From Methylocucumis oryzae (GTDB lineage Bacteria; Pseudomonadota; Gammaproteobacteria; Methylococcales; Methylomonadaceae), in NCBI RefSeq assembly GCF_000963695.1, contig NZ_LAJX01000015.1, positions 27,583-91,582 on the forward strand: a DNA stretch of 64,000 bases, given 5' to 3'. The notes beneath the pieces were generated by a model. It saw only the letters and a program-made list of their open reading frames with translations. It did not search any database and was not told the origin of the DNA. Positions 31,914 to 42,180 of this stretch are shown piece by piece; positions within the stretch are counted from its first letter, which is position 1; the number at the start of each line of letters is the position of its first letter. The position numbers and the translations under genes were made by a program.

Positions 31914-32471
31914 TCATAAAGACAATAAATCGGCTTCTTTGGCTTCTAACAGTTTTTCAACATCTTTAATGTATTGGTCAGTAAGCTTTTGAATTTTTTC
32001 TTCAGCTGAGCGTGCTTCATCCTCAGAAATAAGCTTTTCTTTTAAGCTCTCTTTAATTTCAGAATTAGCGTCTCGCCTTATATTCCGTATCGCGACACGT
32101 CCGTTTTCTGCCTCTTGTTTGACCAATTTAACCAAGCTGCGTCTGCGTTCTTCAGTTAACGCCGGTAAAGGAACGCGAATAACCGTGCCGTTATTAGACG
32201 GATTTAAACCTAAATCCGATTTTAATATAGCTTTTTCTATCGCCTGAACCATAGTTTTTTCCCAAGGCGTGATAGATAAAGTTCGCGAATCTTCAACAGC
32301 AATATTCGCTACTTGCGAAAGCGCTGATTCAGTACCGTAATAAGACACGCTTACTTGATCTAATAAGCTAGGATGCGCTCTACCGGTTCTGATTTTAGAG
32401 AATTCGTGTTTCAATGCCTCGATGCTTTTAGCCATACGTGTCGCGGCATCTTGTTGAATATCATTTATCAT
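31914..32471 (-). CDS. frr: Ribosome recycling factor
   Basis: Dissociates post-termination ribosomes together with EF-G. The standard 185-residue length, with the near-invariant [20 protein letters not shown] and [14 protein letters not shown]. It follows pyrH with a 12-bp gap. Confidence 0.97.
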   Translation of the reverse strand: MINDIQQDAATRMAKSIEALKHEFSKIRTGRAHPSLLDQVSVSYYGTESALSQVANIAVEDSRTLSITPWEKTMVQAIEKAILKSDLGLNPSNNGTVIRVPLPALTEERRRSLVKLVKQEAENGRVAIRNIRRDANSEIKESLKEKLISEDEARSAEEKIQKLTDQYIKDVEKLLEAKEADLLSL

Positions 32472-32483
32472 TGTGTTTGTACC

Positions 32484-33197
32484 TCACTGAATTAAGGAGC
32501 CTATGTCTTCGCCTTGCATTAAACGCATCACAGCTCCTTGTTCAAAAATATTCATAACACGCATGGGCATGTTGTTTTCTTTGCATAAAACGAGCGCAGT
32601 GGTGTCCATGACGTTCAAACGCTGATCCAATGCTTCATCATAACTTAAGCGCGGATAAAAAACGGCATCTTTAACTTTTGCAGGGTCAGCAGAATAAACG
32701 CCTTTTACCTTAGTCGCTTTAATCATTAACTCTGCATTGATTTCTATCGCCCTCAAGCTAGCGGCTGAATCCGTAGTGAAAAAAGGATTGCCTGTGCCAG
32801 CAGCAAAAATAACTACACGACCTTTTTCCAAATGCCTAATCGCACGACGGCGAATATAGTCTTCACAGACTTGATTAATTTTTAGCGCAGACATGACGCG
32901 AACGGGCTGACCTAGATGCTCGATAGCGTCTTGTAACGCTAATGCGTTAATCACAGTCGCGAGCATTCCCATTTGATCGCCTGTCACCCTGTCTAAACCG
33001 GTGTCAGCTCGCTCAGCACCGCGCAAAATATTTCCACCGCCTATCACTAAGCCGATTTGCACACCTAAATCTGATAACTCTTTGATTTCAGAAGCCAATC
33101 TATTAACGATAGTCGCATCAATACTGCCGCCGGTTTCGCTCATTAATGCTTCACCGCTTAATTTCAATAAAATTCGTTGGCAAATCAGTTTTGTCAT
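32484..33197 (-). CDS. pyrH: Uridylate kinase
   Basis: Phosphorylates UMP to UDP. The 237-residue amino-acid-kinase-fold protein has [11 protein letters not shown] near the start, [14 protein letters not shown] and the [14 protein letters not shown] region. It lies between tsf and frr, as in most gammaproteobacteria. Confidence 0.97.
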   Translation of the reverse strand: MTKLICQRILLKLSGEALMSETGGSIDATIVNRLASEIKELSDLGVQIGLVIGGGNILRGAERADTGLDRVTGDQMGMLATVINALALQDAIEHLGQPVRVMSALKINQVCEDYIRRRAIRHLEKGRVVIFAAGTGNPFFTTDSAASLRAIEINAELMIKATKVKGVYSADPAKVKDAVFYPRLSYDEALDQRLNVMDTTALVLCKENNMPMRVMNIFEQGAVMRLMQGEDIGSLIQ

Positions 33198-33253
33198 AAT
33201 CTCTAGTCGTGATGGCTTAGTGTAGATGAGTTAAGAAACGGAAAGCTAAGCAA

Positions 33254-34138
33254 TTATCTGCCGCGCACCTGTGCCATCACTTCTTCAGCAAAGTTTTCTT
33301 CTTTCTTTTCAATCCCCTCGCCGACTTCAAAACGAGTAAAACGGATAACCGTATTGCCTTTAGATGCCGCTAATTTACCAACAGTGATTTTGTCATCTTT
33401 AACAAACGGCTGACCTAATAACGTCACCTCTGCCAAGAACTTAGTAATACGACCTTGTACCATTTTCTCGATAATTTCCATAGGCTTGCCGCTTTCAGAT
33501 GCTTGCGCCATAAAGATTTCTCTTTCTTTATCTATCGTTTCTTGAGCCACTTGGTCTTCTGAAACACAAACAGGCTTGCTTGCCGCAATATGCATAGCGA
33601 TGTCTTTGCCTAAATCGGCGTCAGCAACAGCAAGTTCAACAATGACACCAATTTTTTTACCGTGCAAATAACTCGCAGTACCGCCTTCCGTTTGGTATTT
33701 TTGGAAACGTCTAACAGTAATATTTTCACCTAGTTTTGCGATTAAACCGCGACGCATTTCATCGACAGTTACACCATCTTCTAATGGCATGGCTAAAAAT
33801 TGCTCTTCCGTTGCAACATCTGAATTCAATAATGCAGCAGTAATGCTATTAACAAAGCCAACAAAATCATCGGCTTTAGCAACAAAGTCTGTTTCGCAAT
33901 TAACATCGACGATAGCCACTGCTTTACCATCTGCACTGGTTTGTACGCCAATCAAACCTTCGGCAGCGATACGGCCAGATTTTTTATCGGCTTTTGCAAG
34001 TCCTGCTTTACGCATGTTTTCTACGGCTAACTCCATATCGCCATTGGCTTCAACCAAGGCTTTTTTGCACTCCATCATGCCAGAACCAGTTCGTTCGCGT
34101 AACGTCTTCACCATGTCTGCTGTGATAGTATTGCTCAT
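33254..34138 (-). CDS. tsf: Translation elongation factor Ts
   Basis: Nucleotide exchange factor for EF-Tu. It has 294 residues with N-terminal motif LRERTGSGMMECKKALVEAN and EF-Tu contact region NCETDFVAK. I start at MSNTITADMVKTL (34138); ten codons upstream in frame (MTSIRRGNKR) are not conserved. It is separated from rpsB by an attenuator-like hairpin. Confidence 0.96.
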   Translation of the reverse strand: MSNTITADMVKTLRERTGSGMMECKKALVEANGDMELAVENMRKAGLAKADKKSGRIAAEGLIGVQTSADGKAVAIVDVNCETDFVAKADDFVGFVNSITAALLNSDVATEEQFLAMPLEDGVTVDEMRRGLIAKLGENITVRRFQKYQTEGGTASYLHGKKIGVIVELAVADADLGKDIAMHIAASKPVCVSEDQVAQETIDKEREIFMAQASESGKPMEIIEKMVQGRITKFLAEVTLLGQPFVKDDKITVGKLAASKGNTVIRFTRFEVGEGIEKKEENFAEEVMAQVRGR

Positions 34139-34170
34139 TCTCTTATTTCCTCGTCGTATTGATGTCACTA

Positions 34171-34197
34171 TAAAAACGCCCCCGTGAGGAGGCGTTA
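34171..34197 (-). terminator. Attenuator-like hairpin between rpsB and tsf
   Basis: On the minus strand AACGCCTCC and GGGGGCGTT pair around TCAC and are followed by TTTTTATAG. Such a partial terminator between rpsB and tsf is known from E. coli and would lower tsf transcription relative to rpsB. Confidence 0.7.
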
Positions 34198-34239
34198 TGA
34201 GTTTTCTAGTCTGTAGATTACGTCTAAAGACGCGTTATA

Positions 34240-34994
34240 TTATGCTTGTTCGTCAGGATTAACGGCTTCTTCAACAAAATCGTCAACTTTAGCCGATAAA
34301 CCCAGCGTAGCCGTTTTAGCATCTAATATCGCTGAGCTAGCGCTTTCGCAGTAGAGTTTAATAGCACGAATAGAATCATCGTTGCCAGGAATAATATAGT
34401 CGATTTTTTCCGGTGAGTTGTTTGAATCTACTATGCCTACGACAGGAATGCCTAATTTCTTAGCTTCGCTAATCGCATTTTTCTCATAACCCACATCTAA
34501 AATGAAAATGACGTCTGGTACGGTTTTCATGTCCTTGATACCGCCTAAGCTACGCTCTAACTTTTCTAACTCGCGCTCCATGCCTAACGCTTCTTTTTTA
34601 CCAAAGCGTTGATATAACGTACCATCTGCTTTCATTGCTTCTAATTCTTTCAAACGATTAATCGATTTTCTAATCGTTTTGAAGTTCGTCATCATGCCGC
34701 CTAACCATCTGTGATTAACATACGGCATACCGCAACGCGCGGCTTCTTCGGCAACTACTTTACGAGCGGCTTTTTTTTGTGCCCACAAATAAGATTGTGC
34801 CTTTATTTGCGGCCATTTGTCCCAAATAGTTCATCGCGTCATTAAACATCGGCAAGGTTCTTTTCCAAGTCGATGATATGAATTTTATTACGCGCCCCAA
34901 ACAAGTAGTTTGCCATTTTGGGATTCCAATACCGGGTTTGGTGTCCGAAGTGGACGCCAGCTTCCAGCATTTGCCGCATTGATACTGCTGTCAT
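34240..34994 (-). CDS. rpsB: Small-subunit ribosomal protein S2 (two frameshifts)
   Basis: Essential 30S protein. The start [20 protein letters not shown] at 34994 and the downstream [20 protein letters not shown] are unmistakable. As written the frame breaks twice: a surplus T in GGTTCTTTTCC at about 34858 ([12 protein letters not shown] after correction) and one in the T run 34771-34778 ([13 protein letters not shown]). With both removed the product is 250 residues, the expected length. An essential single-copy ribosomal gene cannot carry these lesions, which is the strongest evidence that the frameshifts in this window are sequence errors. Confidence 0.95.
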
Positions 34995-35085
34995 TGATTG
35001 CTCCTTAGTAACTTTGGGTTGGGCCTCCGCTAACCCCGTTTAGCAACCGGACGCTCATGGCGCCGACACCCTACCAAACGTGACG
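34995..35085 (-). promoter_or_regulatory. rpsB leader, candidate S2 autoregulatory RNA
   Basis: The minus-strand leader before rpsB holds several potential stems (GGTGTCGGCGCC; GGTTGCTAAACGGGGTTAGC) and a clear ribosome-binding site (AAGGAGCAATC). S2 is known to repress its own leader in gammaproteobacteria. I infer this by position and stem potential only. Confidence 0.35.
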
Positions 35086-35220
35086 ATTAAGCGTGAGTAT
35101 TAATACAAAAATGAACTTAGCTTTATATCATATAAGCTTTTTTTTTACAATAAACCGAACTCTGTTAAACTCATGTGAATGATTATCAACACGATACGAT
35201 TTAAGCACACACCTAAACAC

Positions 35221-35985
35221 ATGAGCATAACGATTAAAAACGACAGCGAAATTGAAAAAATGCGCATTGCAGGCCGATTGGCTGCTGAAGTCCTTGAAAT
35301 GATAACACCTTATGTTGTCCCAGGCGTAACAACTAACGAATTAGATACGCTTTGTCATAACTATATTGTCAACGTGCAACAAGCGATACCCGCCCCGTTA
35401 AATTATCACGGCTTTCCGAAATCAATTTGTACGTCAATTAACCAGCAAGTGTGTCATGGTATTCCTAGCGACAAAAAGCTTAAGTCTGGAGACATTGTTA
35501 ATGTCGATATTACCGTGATAAAAGATGACTATCACGGCGATACCAGCATGATGTTTTGTGTAGGCGACGTATCGCAACACGCTAAACGCTTAGTCAATAT
35601 TACCCAAGAAGCCATGTATTTAGGCATTCAACAAGTAAAACCTGGGGCAACTTTGGGCGATATTGGCCATGCCATACAAAAACATGCCGAATCTAACCGC
35701 TATTCAGTCGTTAGAGAGTTCTGCGGTCATGGTATAGGCAAGAAATTTCATGAAGAACCCCAAGTCTTGCATTACGGCAAACCAGGTAGCGGCGTTATTT
35801 TAGAAGCCGGCATGACGATTACCATAGAACCTATGATTAATCTAGGTAAGCGCCATGTAAAAGTACTACCTGATGGCTGGACGACCGTAACTAAAGACCG
35901 CAGCTTATCAGCACAATGGGAACACACGGTGTTAGTCACACCAACTGGTTATGAAATTTTGACCCTACGACAACAAGAGCACTAA
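35221..35985 (+). CDS. map: Methionine aminopeptidase, type I
   Basis: Removes N-terminal Met from nascent proteins. The 254-residue protein shows the dinuclear metal-site ligands in VNVDITVIKDDYHGDTS (two Asp), GHGIGKKFHEEP (His) and EPMINLG and QWEHTV (Glu). I start at MSITIKNDSEIEKM (35221); the upstream in-frame ATG (35179) adds a non-conserved stretch. It is divergent from rpsB and overlaps glnD by one base. Confidence 0.95.
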   Translation: MSITIKNDSEIEKMRIAGRLAAEVLEMITPYVVPGVTTNELDTLCHNYIVNVQQAIPAPLNYHGFPKSICTSINQQVCHGIPSDKKLKSGDIVNVDITVIKDDYHGDTSMMFCVGDVSQHAKRLVNITQEAMYLGIQQVKPGATLGDIGHAIQKHAESNRYSVVREFCGHGIGKKFHEEPQVLHYGKPGSGVILEAGMTITIEPMINLGKRHVKVLPDGWTTVTKDRSLSAQWEHTVLVTPTGYEILTLRQQEH

Positions 35986-38612
35986 TGACTAACATTGCGA
36001 CCTCTTTCGAACAAGATTCATTGACGTACTACAAGCAAGTACTACGACAAAAATTCGTACAACTAGAAAATAAATTCGACCCGCATTGCTCTGTTTATGG
36101 CTTGCTAAAAGAACGCTCGGATTTTATCGATGATGTATTAACGTGTTGTTGGCATAACTTTTTAGGCGAACACTCTGCTCAACACAGCTTAATCGCGGTA
36201 GGTGGCTATGGTCGCCGTGAGCTATTTCCTTATTCTGATATTGATATTGTCGTTTTATTACACTCTAGCGACACATCAGCGTATCAAGATGCACTCGCTG
36301 ATTTTCTGACGTTTCTTTGGGATGTCGGCTTAAAACCGGGTCAAAGTGCGCGCACCATTGAGGAATGTCTCGCCGTCGCAATTACGGATCAAACCATCAT
36401 GACTAGCTTGCTAGAAATGCGCTTGATTACAGGCAACCAGGCGTTATTCGAGCAATTAAAACATGAGATAGCCCCTAGTAAAATCTGGCCCTCCGATCAG
36501 TTTTTTGCCGCCAAAATGAAGGAGCAACAACAGCGTTACGCTAAAGCCCACGATACAGCGTATAACTTAGAGCCCAACATTAAAGAAGGCCCTGGCGGCT
36601 TGCGCGATATGCAAGTCATCGCGTGGGTCTTTAAACGGCATTACAACTCATCGACATTACGCGAACTGATTGAATATGGCTTCTTACCAGAAGCGGAATA
36701 TGCCGAACTCATCGCGGCTAGAGATGTATTATGGCGCATTCGCTATGCGTTGCATTTACTCACTCACCGTGGCGAAGACCGCTTAATTTTCGACTATCAG
36801 CGCGAGCTAGCCAGGCAATTCGGTTTTTCTTGTGAAGGCTGTTACAACGAAGACGTTGAACAATTTATGCAATTTTATTTTAAGACGGTACAAGGCTTAG
36901 AGCGTCTTAATGAAATGTTATTGCAATTGTTTAACGAGCGTTTTGTCTGTGGCGAAAATGGCTGCCAACCTATCCCTGTATCCGATAAATTTGTTGCGAT
37001 TAGTGGCTACTTAGAAGCCATAGATGAACAAGTTTTTAACCATTATCCGCCCGCATTGTTAGAAGTCTTTTTAATTCTTCAGCAAAAGCCTGCATTAAAA
37101 GGTTTGCGCGCAACCACCATACGTTTGATTCGTAAAAGCTTACATTTAATTGACGCCGAGTTTCGTCAGAGCAAAACAGTAACAAACTTATTTATGACCA
37201 TCTTACGCCAACCCGATGGCATTACAACACAACTTAAGCGCATGAATCGCTATGGCATTTTATCGGCTTATTTACCGAGTTTTGCCAATATCGTTGCGCG
37301 TATGCAATATGATTTATTTCATATTTACACCGTAGACATGCATACCTTATTCGTCATACGCAACCTTCGCCGCTTCTCACTAGATGCGCACCGTGACGAA
37401 TTACCTTTTTGCAACAGCATCTTTTTGCTCATCTCTAAACCTGAGTTATTGTATTTAGCCGCGCTATTTCATGATATTGCGAAAGGCAGAAATGGCGACC
37501 ACTCTACGATAGGCGAAGAGATTGCCCGCGATTTTTGTTTGCAACATGATCTATCCGCACATGACACGCGTTTAATCAGCTGGCTAGTCAGGCATCATTT
37601 ACTCATGTCTATGACAGCGCAGCGTAAAGATATTGGCGATGCTGATATTATCCACGAATTTGCCCAAGTGGTCGGCAGTATTGAATATTTAAACCATTTG
37701 TATTTACTCACTGTTGCCGACATTCGCGCGACTAACCCTGAATTATGGAACTCGTGGAAAGACGCTTTATTGCGCGAGCTTTACAATGCAACGCATAGCG
37801 CTTTGCGTAAAGGCTTAAAAAACCCACTCGCGTTATCCGAACGCCTGCTAGAGAATAAAAAAGAAGTTGAAGACGAGTTATTAAAAGCCGGAATTGCCAA
37901 GCCCGTTTTTGAAGAGCTATGGCAATATGTCAGCGACGATTATTTTCTGCGCTATACCACAGACGAAGTCGTTTGGCATATTACCGCTATTACTTCGGCA
38001 AATGCCGAAGACTTCCCGCTCGTCTTAGTCAGACCTCAAACCCAGCGTGGTAGCGCCGAAATCTTCGTTTATATGAAAAATCAAGAGGCGGTGTTTTCGT
38101 TATGCACCGCAACCTTAGACCAATTAGGCTTGACCATCTTAGACGCAAGAATCATGACGACATCCGATAATCATGTGCTAAACAGTTTCCAAGTCTTAGA
38201 GCAATCCGGCGAGCCTATCTTAGACTTATGCCGAGAAAATCATATTTGTATCGCACTGCGTCAGAACTTAAAACAAGGTAAAGTTAAGCGGCAAAAGAAT
38301 TTACACAAGCTTTCCAGACAAGCTAAACACTTTCCTATTCCAACCAGTGTTAAATTTCAAATCGACCCACTAAACAAATACACGGTCATCGAATTAATTA
38401 CCACCGACCATGCGGGCTTATTATCGAAAATCGGTAAAGCTTTTATACGACAAAATATTAGCTTACACAGCGCCAAAATCACCACGATAGGCAGCCGCGT
38501 TGAAGATATGTTTTATGTCACTGACCAACAATTCCAACCGATTACAGATACCGATAAGCAAAATCAAATCGCCCAAGAAATTATGACGGCATTGACCGTT
38601 GACGAGCATTAA
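35985..38612 (+). CDS. glnD: Bifunctional PII uridylyltransferase/uridylyl-removing enzyme
   Basis: Nitrogen sensor that uridylylates PII proteins when glutamine is low. The 875 residues run through an N-terminal nucleotidyltransferase (GGYGRRELFPYSDIDIVVL), a helical linker (NIKEGPGGLRDMQVIAWVF), an HD hydrolase (YLAALFHDIAKGRNGDHS) and two C-terminal ACT domains (near 705-780 and 800-870) that sense glutamine. Length is normal and the frame is intact. The start codon overlaps the map stop (TAATG), so the two are translationally coupled. Confidence 0.97.
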   Translation: MTNIATSFEQDSLTYYKQVLRQKFVQLENKFDPHCSVYGLLKERSDFIDDVLTCCWHNFLGEHSAQHSLIAVGGYGRRELFPYSDIDIVVLLHSSDTSAYQDALADFLTFLWDVGLKPGQSARTIEECLAVAITDQTIMTSLLEMRLITGNQALFEQLKHEIAPSKIWPSDQFFAAKMKEQQQRYAKAHDTAYNLEPNIKEGPGGLRDMQVIAWVFKRHYNSSTLRELIEYGFLPEAEYAELIAARDVLWRIRYALHLLTHRGEDRLIFDYQRELARQFGFSCEGCYNEDVEQFMQFYFKTVQGLERLNEMLLQLFNERFVCGENGCQPIPVSDKFVAISGYLEAIDEQVFNHYPPALLEVFLILQQKPALKGLRATTIRLIRKSLHLIDAEFRQSKTVTNLFMTILRQPDGITTQLKRMNRYGILSAYLPSFANIVARMQYDLFHIYTVDMHTLFVIRNLRRFSLDAHRDELPFCNSIFLLISKPELLYLAALFHDIAKGRNGDHSTIGEEIARDFCLQHDLSAHDTRLISWLVRHHLLMSMTAQRKDIGDADIIHEFAQVVGSIEYLNHLYLLTVADIRATNPELWNSWKDALLRELYNATHSALRKGLKNPLALSERLLENKKEVEDELLKAGIAKPVFEELWQYVSDDYFLRYTTDEVVWHITAITSANAEDFPLVLVRPQTQRGSAEIFVYMKNQEAVFSLCTATLDQLGLTILDARIMTTSDNHVLNSFQVLEQSGEPILDLCRENHICIALRQNLKQGKVKRQKNLHKLSRQAKHFPIPTSVKFQIDPLNKYTVIELITTDHAGLLSKIGKAFIRQNISLHSAKITTIGSRVEDMFYVTDQQFQPITDTDKQNQIAQEIMTALTVDEH

Positions 38613-38745
38613 GCGTATAAGCCTAGGAAATTCACTGTATCTTGGTCAAGATATACTTTAAAATGCGTCGTTGCTACCGGCTTGATATAAGGCTTTGCTC
38701 AAAGACTTATATCGCTAATTTGATAATAATTATTTGGAGGATGGC

Positions 38746-39750
38746 ATGTTTAAAACTCGCTTATTGGTCACACTACTCGCTTTAACCGGCTCAATTTCTG
38801 TCGCTTCAGCATGGGATGCATTACCTACTGAAGCTCCAGCACCGCAAGACAATCCGACCACCGCTGAAAAAGTGGCATTAGGACAAATGCTTTATCATGA
38901 CCCACGTTTGTCATCGACAGGCACTGTTGCCTGTGCGTCATGCCATAATACGATGCTAGGCGGTGAAGATAACCGCCCTAATTCTATGGGGGTTCACGGC
39001 CAAACGGGTGGGCGTAGCGCTCCGACTGTCTGGAATGCTGCATTTAATAAAGTACAGTTTTGGGACGGTAGAGCTGCTAGCCTCGAAGAACAAGCCGCAG
39101 GCCCTGTCACTAATCCGATTGAAATGGGTATGAAAAGCTGGGATGACGTGGTCGCACGCTTAAAAACCATTGAAGGCTATAACCAAGCATTTGAAAAAGC
39201 ATTCGGCAAAGATTCTATTTCAAAAGACAATGCGACTAAAGCCATTGCTGCTTACGAGCGCACATTGATTACCCCTAACAGCGCTTACGATAAATATGTA
39301 GACGGGGATAAATCTGCTTTAACCGACCAGCAACTCAGAGGCATGGAAAAAATGGCTGAGTTAGGTTGCACTAGCTGTCATAGTGGCCCCGCCTTTAATG
39401 GATCGGGTTCGTTCCAAAAATTCCCATTATTTGCAAACGGCTATTTTGAAGCTCAATTCCACTTTAAGAAAGATAAAGGCTTAGCAGAAGTCACTAAAAA
39501 TCCAGCCGATGAAGGCATGTGGAAAGTACCTACCTTGCGCAACATTGCATTAACCGCACCTTATTTCCATAACGGTTCAGTTAAAACTTTAGATAAAGCC
39601 GTAACACTAATGGCTAAATTGCAATTAAACAAAGATTTAAGCAAAGAAGAAGTGGCTGACATTGTCGAATTCTTAAATGCATTAACGGGTGAGTTCCCCA
39701 AACAAGCCATGCCTAGCTTACCAGGTACGCCAGGAACAACTTTTAACTAA
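38746..39750 (+). CDS. Di-haem cytochrome c peroxidase
   Basis: Periplasmic enzyme that reduces hydrogen peroxide using cytochrome c electrons. The 334-residue product has a signal peptide (LLVTLLALTGSISVASA) and two CxxCH haem sites (VACASCHN, GCTSCHSG), plus the MauG/CcpA signature region GGRSAPTVWNAAFN and PTLRNIALTAPYFHNGS. GGAGG seven bases before the ATG at 38746 sets the start. A strong terminator follows. It could protect against respiratory peroxide. Confidence 0.93.
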   Translation: MFKTRLLVTLLALTGSISVASAWDALPTEAPAPQDNPTTAEKVALGQMLYHDPRLSSTGTVACASCHNTMLGGEDNRPNSMGVHGQTGGRSAPTVWNAAFNKVQFWDGRAASLEEQAAGPVTNPIEMGMKSWDDVVARLKTIEGYNQAFEKAFGKDSISKDNATKAIAAYERTLITPNSAYDKYVDGDKSALTDQQLRGMEKMAELGCTSCHSGPAFNGSGSFQKFPLFANGYFEAQFHFKKDKGLAEVTKNPADEGMWKVPTLRNIALTAPYFHNGSVKTLDKAVTLMAKLQLNKDLSKEEVADIVEFLNALTGEFPKQAMPSLPGTPGTTFN

Positions 39751-39770
39751 ACACACGCGTTACTCATAAC

Positions 39771-39810
39771 AAAACCGTCTACTGTTATTATTAGCGTAGA
39801 CGGTTTTTTT
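39771..39810 (+). terminator. Rho-independent terminator of the peroxidase gene
   Basis: AAAACCGTCTAC pairs with GTAGACGGTTTT around a TGTTATTATTAGC loop, followed by a T tract. It lies between the peroxidase stop and the IS66 left end. Confidence 0.9.
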
Positions 39811-39823
39811 ATGCTCAAAAAAT

Positions 39824-41313
39824 GTAACTACTCAGCCCCGTTAAAAAAGTTTGAGCTAAAATAACGCAATGAACACGCCACGCCCAGAAATCCCAGTCGC
39901 AGAAAACGATAAAGACGCGCTTATACTGGCGTTGTCTGCAAAGATTATTGAACTGGAGAAAACCGTTGCAGAATTGCAGGGAAAACTAGGCCTCAACAGC
40001 AGCAACTCAAGTCTCCCGCCTTCAAAAGACGGTTTCAACAAGTCAAAGTCCAATAAAAATACCTCAATACGCGACACAAGCACCAAGAAATCAGGTGGTC
40101 AAGAAGGTCATCCAGGCACAACGCTCAGCCCCGTAGCCAATCCTGACAAAGTAATCCCCCATCACCCGCCCGGCCACTGCGATTGCGGCTTATCACTGGC
40201 AGGCGCACAGGTTAAAGTTGAAACCCGCCAAGTGTTCGACATACCGCCTGTCAAGCCGGTCATCACCGAGCATCAAGTATTTGAAACGGTTTGTCAATGC
40301 GGTAAGGTGCATCGCGGCCAATTTCCCGCCGAGGTCAAAGCCAGTGTGCAATACGGTCCCGTTGCCAAAGCAACCGCCGTCAGTTTGACCTGCCAGGAAA
40401 TGCTGCCCATTAATCGGACGGGTCAATTGATGGGGACGATGTTTTGCCTGCCGATGAGCGACGCGGCGGTTTTGAATGCGCAAAATGAAGCCCAATGGTT
40501 GCTCTCGCCCATCGTCGATGCCATCGCTAAGGCACTGAAAACCGCACCCGTACTGCACGCGGATGAAACCGGGATGAATGTCGGCGGCAAAAATAAATGG
40601 GTACACATTGCTGCAACCGCGATGCTGACTTGGATGGGCGCACACAACAAACGCGGCAAAGAAGCTTTTGATGCGTTGGGCATTTTGGGGCAAGCTACCG
40701 GCATTTTGATTCATGATGGCCTATCTTCTTACCGGCTGTTTGACGAGGCGGTACATGGTTTGTGCAATCAACATCATTTGCGTGAGTTGAATTTTGTTGC
40801 TACTCAAATGAATCAGGAGTGGGCAGGCCATATGATGACGCTGTTGCGCACCGCCTGCCACGAAGTGAACGCCTCGGCTGCCAATGTGTTGCCAGTCGAA
40901 CGGTTGGCTTATTTCCGGTTGGTGTATGAAGTGCTGCTGCTCGATGGCGAAGCGGTCAATCCTAAGGCTGAAAAAGAAGCTGGAAAACGCGGCAAAGCCA
41001 AGCAGGGCAAGGCTTACAATTTGTTGTTAAGGCTGCGCGGGTATGCCGATGATGTGTGGCGGTTTGCTTACGACCCCAATGTTCCTTTTACTAACAATAT
41101 CGCTGAACAGGCGGTGCGGATGAATAAGGTCAAGCAAAAGGTTTCCGGCTGTTTTCGATCGATGGAGGGGCTTGAGAAATTTTGCGTTATCCGTTCTTAC
41201 CTTGCTACCCTGCACAAGCAGGGTGTCAATATCTTCGCGGCTCTTATCCAAACCTTTGCAGGTTCTGCCCCTATGCCTCAGTTCCTTTAAACCCGAAGGG
41301 GGTGAGTAGTTAC
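39824..41313 (+). mobile_element. Complete IS66-family insertion sequence with 8-bp target duplication
   Basis: Terminal inverted repeats GTAACTACTCAGCCCC (39824-39839) and GGGGTGAGTAGTTAC (to 41313) match except for one base. The octamer CAAAAAAT flanks both ends (39816-39823 and 41314-41321), the 8-bp duplication typical of IS66 elements. It is 1490 bp with a single transposase gene, that is, the TnpC-only type without tnpA and tnpB. Its base composition is visibly more GC-rich than the neighbours. It is intact and probably recent. Confidence 0.95.
39869..41290 (+). CDS. IS66-family transposase (TnpC)
   Basis: A 473-residue transposase. The N-terminal helix with SLPPSKDGFNKSK is followed by a zinc-binding segment (HHPPGHCDCG; FETVCQCGKVH) and the catalytic DDE core: Asp in VLHADETGMNVGGKNKWVH, Asp in ILIHDGLSSYRLF, and Glu in FTNNIAEQAVRMNKVKQK. 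The frame is intact, so the element is probably active. It carries no cargo gene. Confidence 0.96.
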   Translation: MNTPRPEIPVAENDKDALILALSAKIIELEKTVAELQGKLGLNSSNSSLPPSKDGFNKSKSNKNTSIRDTSTKKSGGQEGHPGTTLSPVANPDKVIPHHPPGHCDCGLSLAGAQVKVETRQVFDIPPVKPVITEHQVFETVCQCGKVHRGQFPAEVKASVQYGPVAKATAVSLTCQEMLPINRTGQLMGTMFCLPMSDAAVLNAQNEAQWLLSPIVDAIAKALKTAPVLHADETGMNVGGKNKWVHIAATAMLTWMGAHNKRGKEAFDALGILGQATGILIHDGLSSYRLFDEAVHGLCNQHHLRELNFVATQMNQEWAGHMMTLLRTACHEVNASAANVLPVERLAYFRLVYEVLLLDGEAVNPKAEKEAGKRGKAKQGKAYNLLLRLRGYADDVWRFAYDPNVPFTNNIAEQAVRMNKVKQKVSGCFRSMEGLEKFCVIRSYLATLHKQGVNIFAALIQTFAGSAPMPQFL

Positions 41314-42074
41314 CAAAAAATACTCTTTGGCGTAGGGACAGGGGATTCCACGCTATTCACTGATTGATTTTGCCTATATTCGCGCTCTATTTGCAAAATA
41401 TAACTTTGAATAACATTTTCAAAGGCTTGGCTTGGCGCGATAAACTTACAACCAATTTTCTCTGAGCGTTTGAGATGAGCGGCTTTGAATACATATTTAT
41501 GACGAATTTCAAACGAAATCACCTCTTCTATCCATTCATTCAAAACCAGCTTACAGTCTTTAAAATAGATATTAGGATTCATAACCTTAGAAACTTCAAA
41601 AGTATCATTAACCGCTGAAAAGCCACTTAAACTAATGTCTAGCAATTTTAACTTAATAGGAATAGCTCCGTTAGGCGCTATTAAACAAAAAGCAGGCTTG
41701 TGCTCTGGAATTTTTATTCGGTAAAAATCTCTTGCTTCCACCCAGGTAATCGAATCTGGAATCGGTATGGCATACACTAAAGCCCCATCCACTCGTTTTT
41801 CAATGAACCTATTGCTTTCAAAAAACACTTTAACCCCGTTATGCTCAGTTCTAAAGTGTATACCCTCGCTTTTTTGCAGTTGCTCTAATTGTTGTTTTTG
41901 CGGACCATGATAAAAAATAACGTGATCTTTCGTAATTTCTAAAATAGTCGTAATAAAAGATGACTCGTTATCGTTAAAACTGACAGTAAGCAGACATTTA
42001 TATTTACGCAATAAAGCAAGTTTACTGATAATGTCAGAGCGACTGCGGATTAAAAAAGCAGATTCATGATCCAT
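41310..42074 (-). CDS. YcgR-like c-di-GMP effector (flagellar brake, PilZ domain)
   Basis: An N-terminal YcgR-type domain (about 20-110) and a C-terminal PilZ domain with the c-di-GMP motifs RDFYR (RxxxR) and DISLSGFSA (DxSxxG). YcgR slows the flagellum when c-di-GMP is high. It lies downstream of flgM-flgN on the same strand. The IS66 element is inserted at its stop codon: before insertion the last codons read AAG AGT ATT TTT TGA; now the stop is read as TGG followed by TAA inside the IS end. The protein thus gains one Trp only and should stay functional. Confidence 0.88.
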   Translation of the reverse strand: MDHESAFLIRSRSDIISKLALLRKYKCLLTVSFNDNESSFITTILEITKDHVIFYHGPQKQQLEQLQKSEGIHFRTEHNGVKVFFESNRFIEKRVDGALVYAIPIPDSITWVEARDFYRIKIPEHKPAFCLIAPNGAIPIKLKLLDISLSGFSAVNDTFEVSKVMNPNIYFKDCKLVLNEWIEEVISFEIRHKYVFKAAHLKRSEKIGCKFIAPSQAFENVIQSYILQIEREYRQNQSVNSVESPVPTPKSIFW

Positions 42075-42180
42075 AGATGTAGACAGGTAATACGTTAAAA
42101 GTCAACTGACTTAATATACTAACAAATAATAAAGAGCTATCCTAACGTTACCCGGACTGGAAAACAAGACAGTTTAGAGC

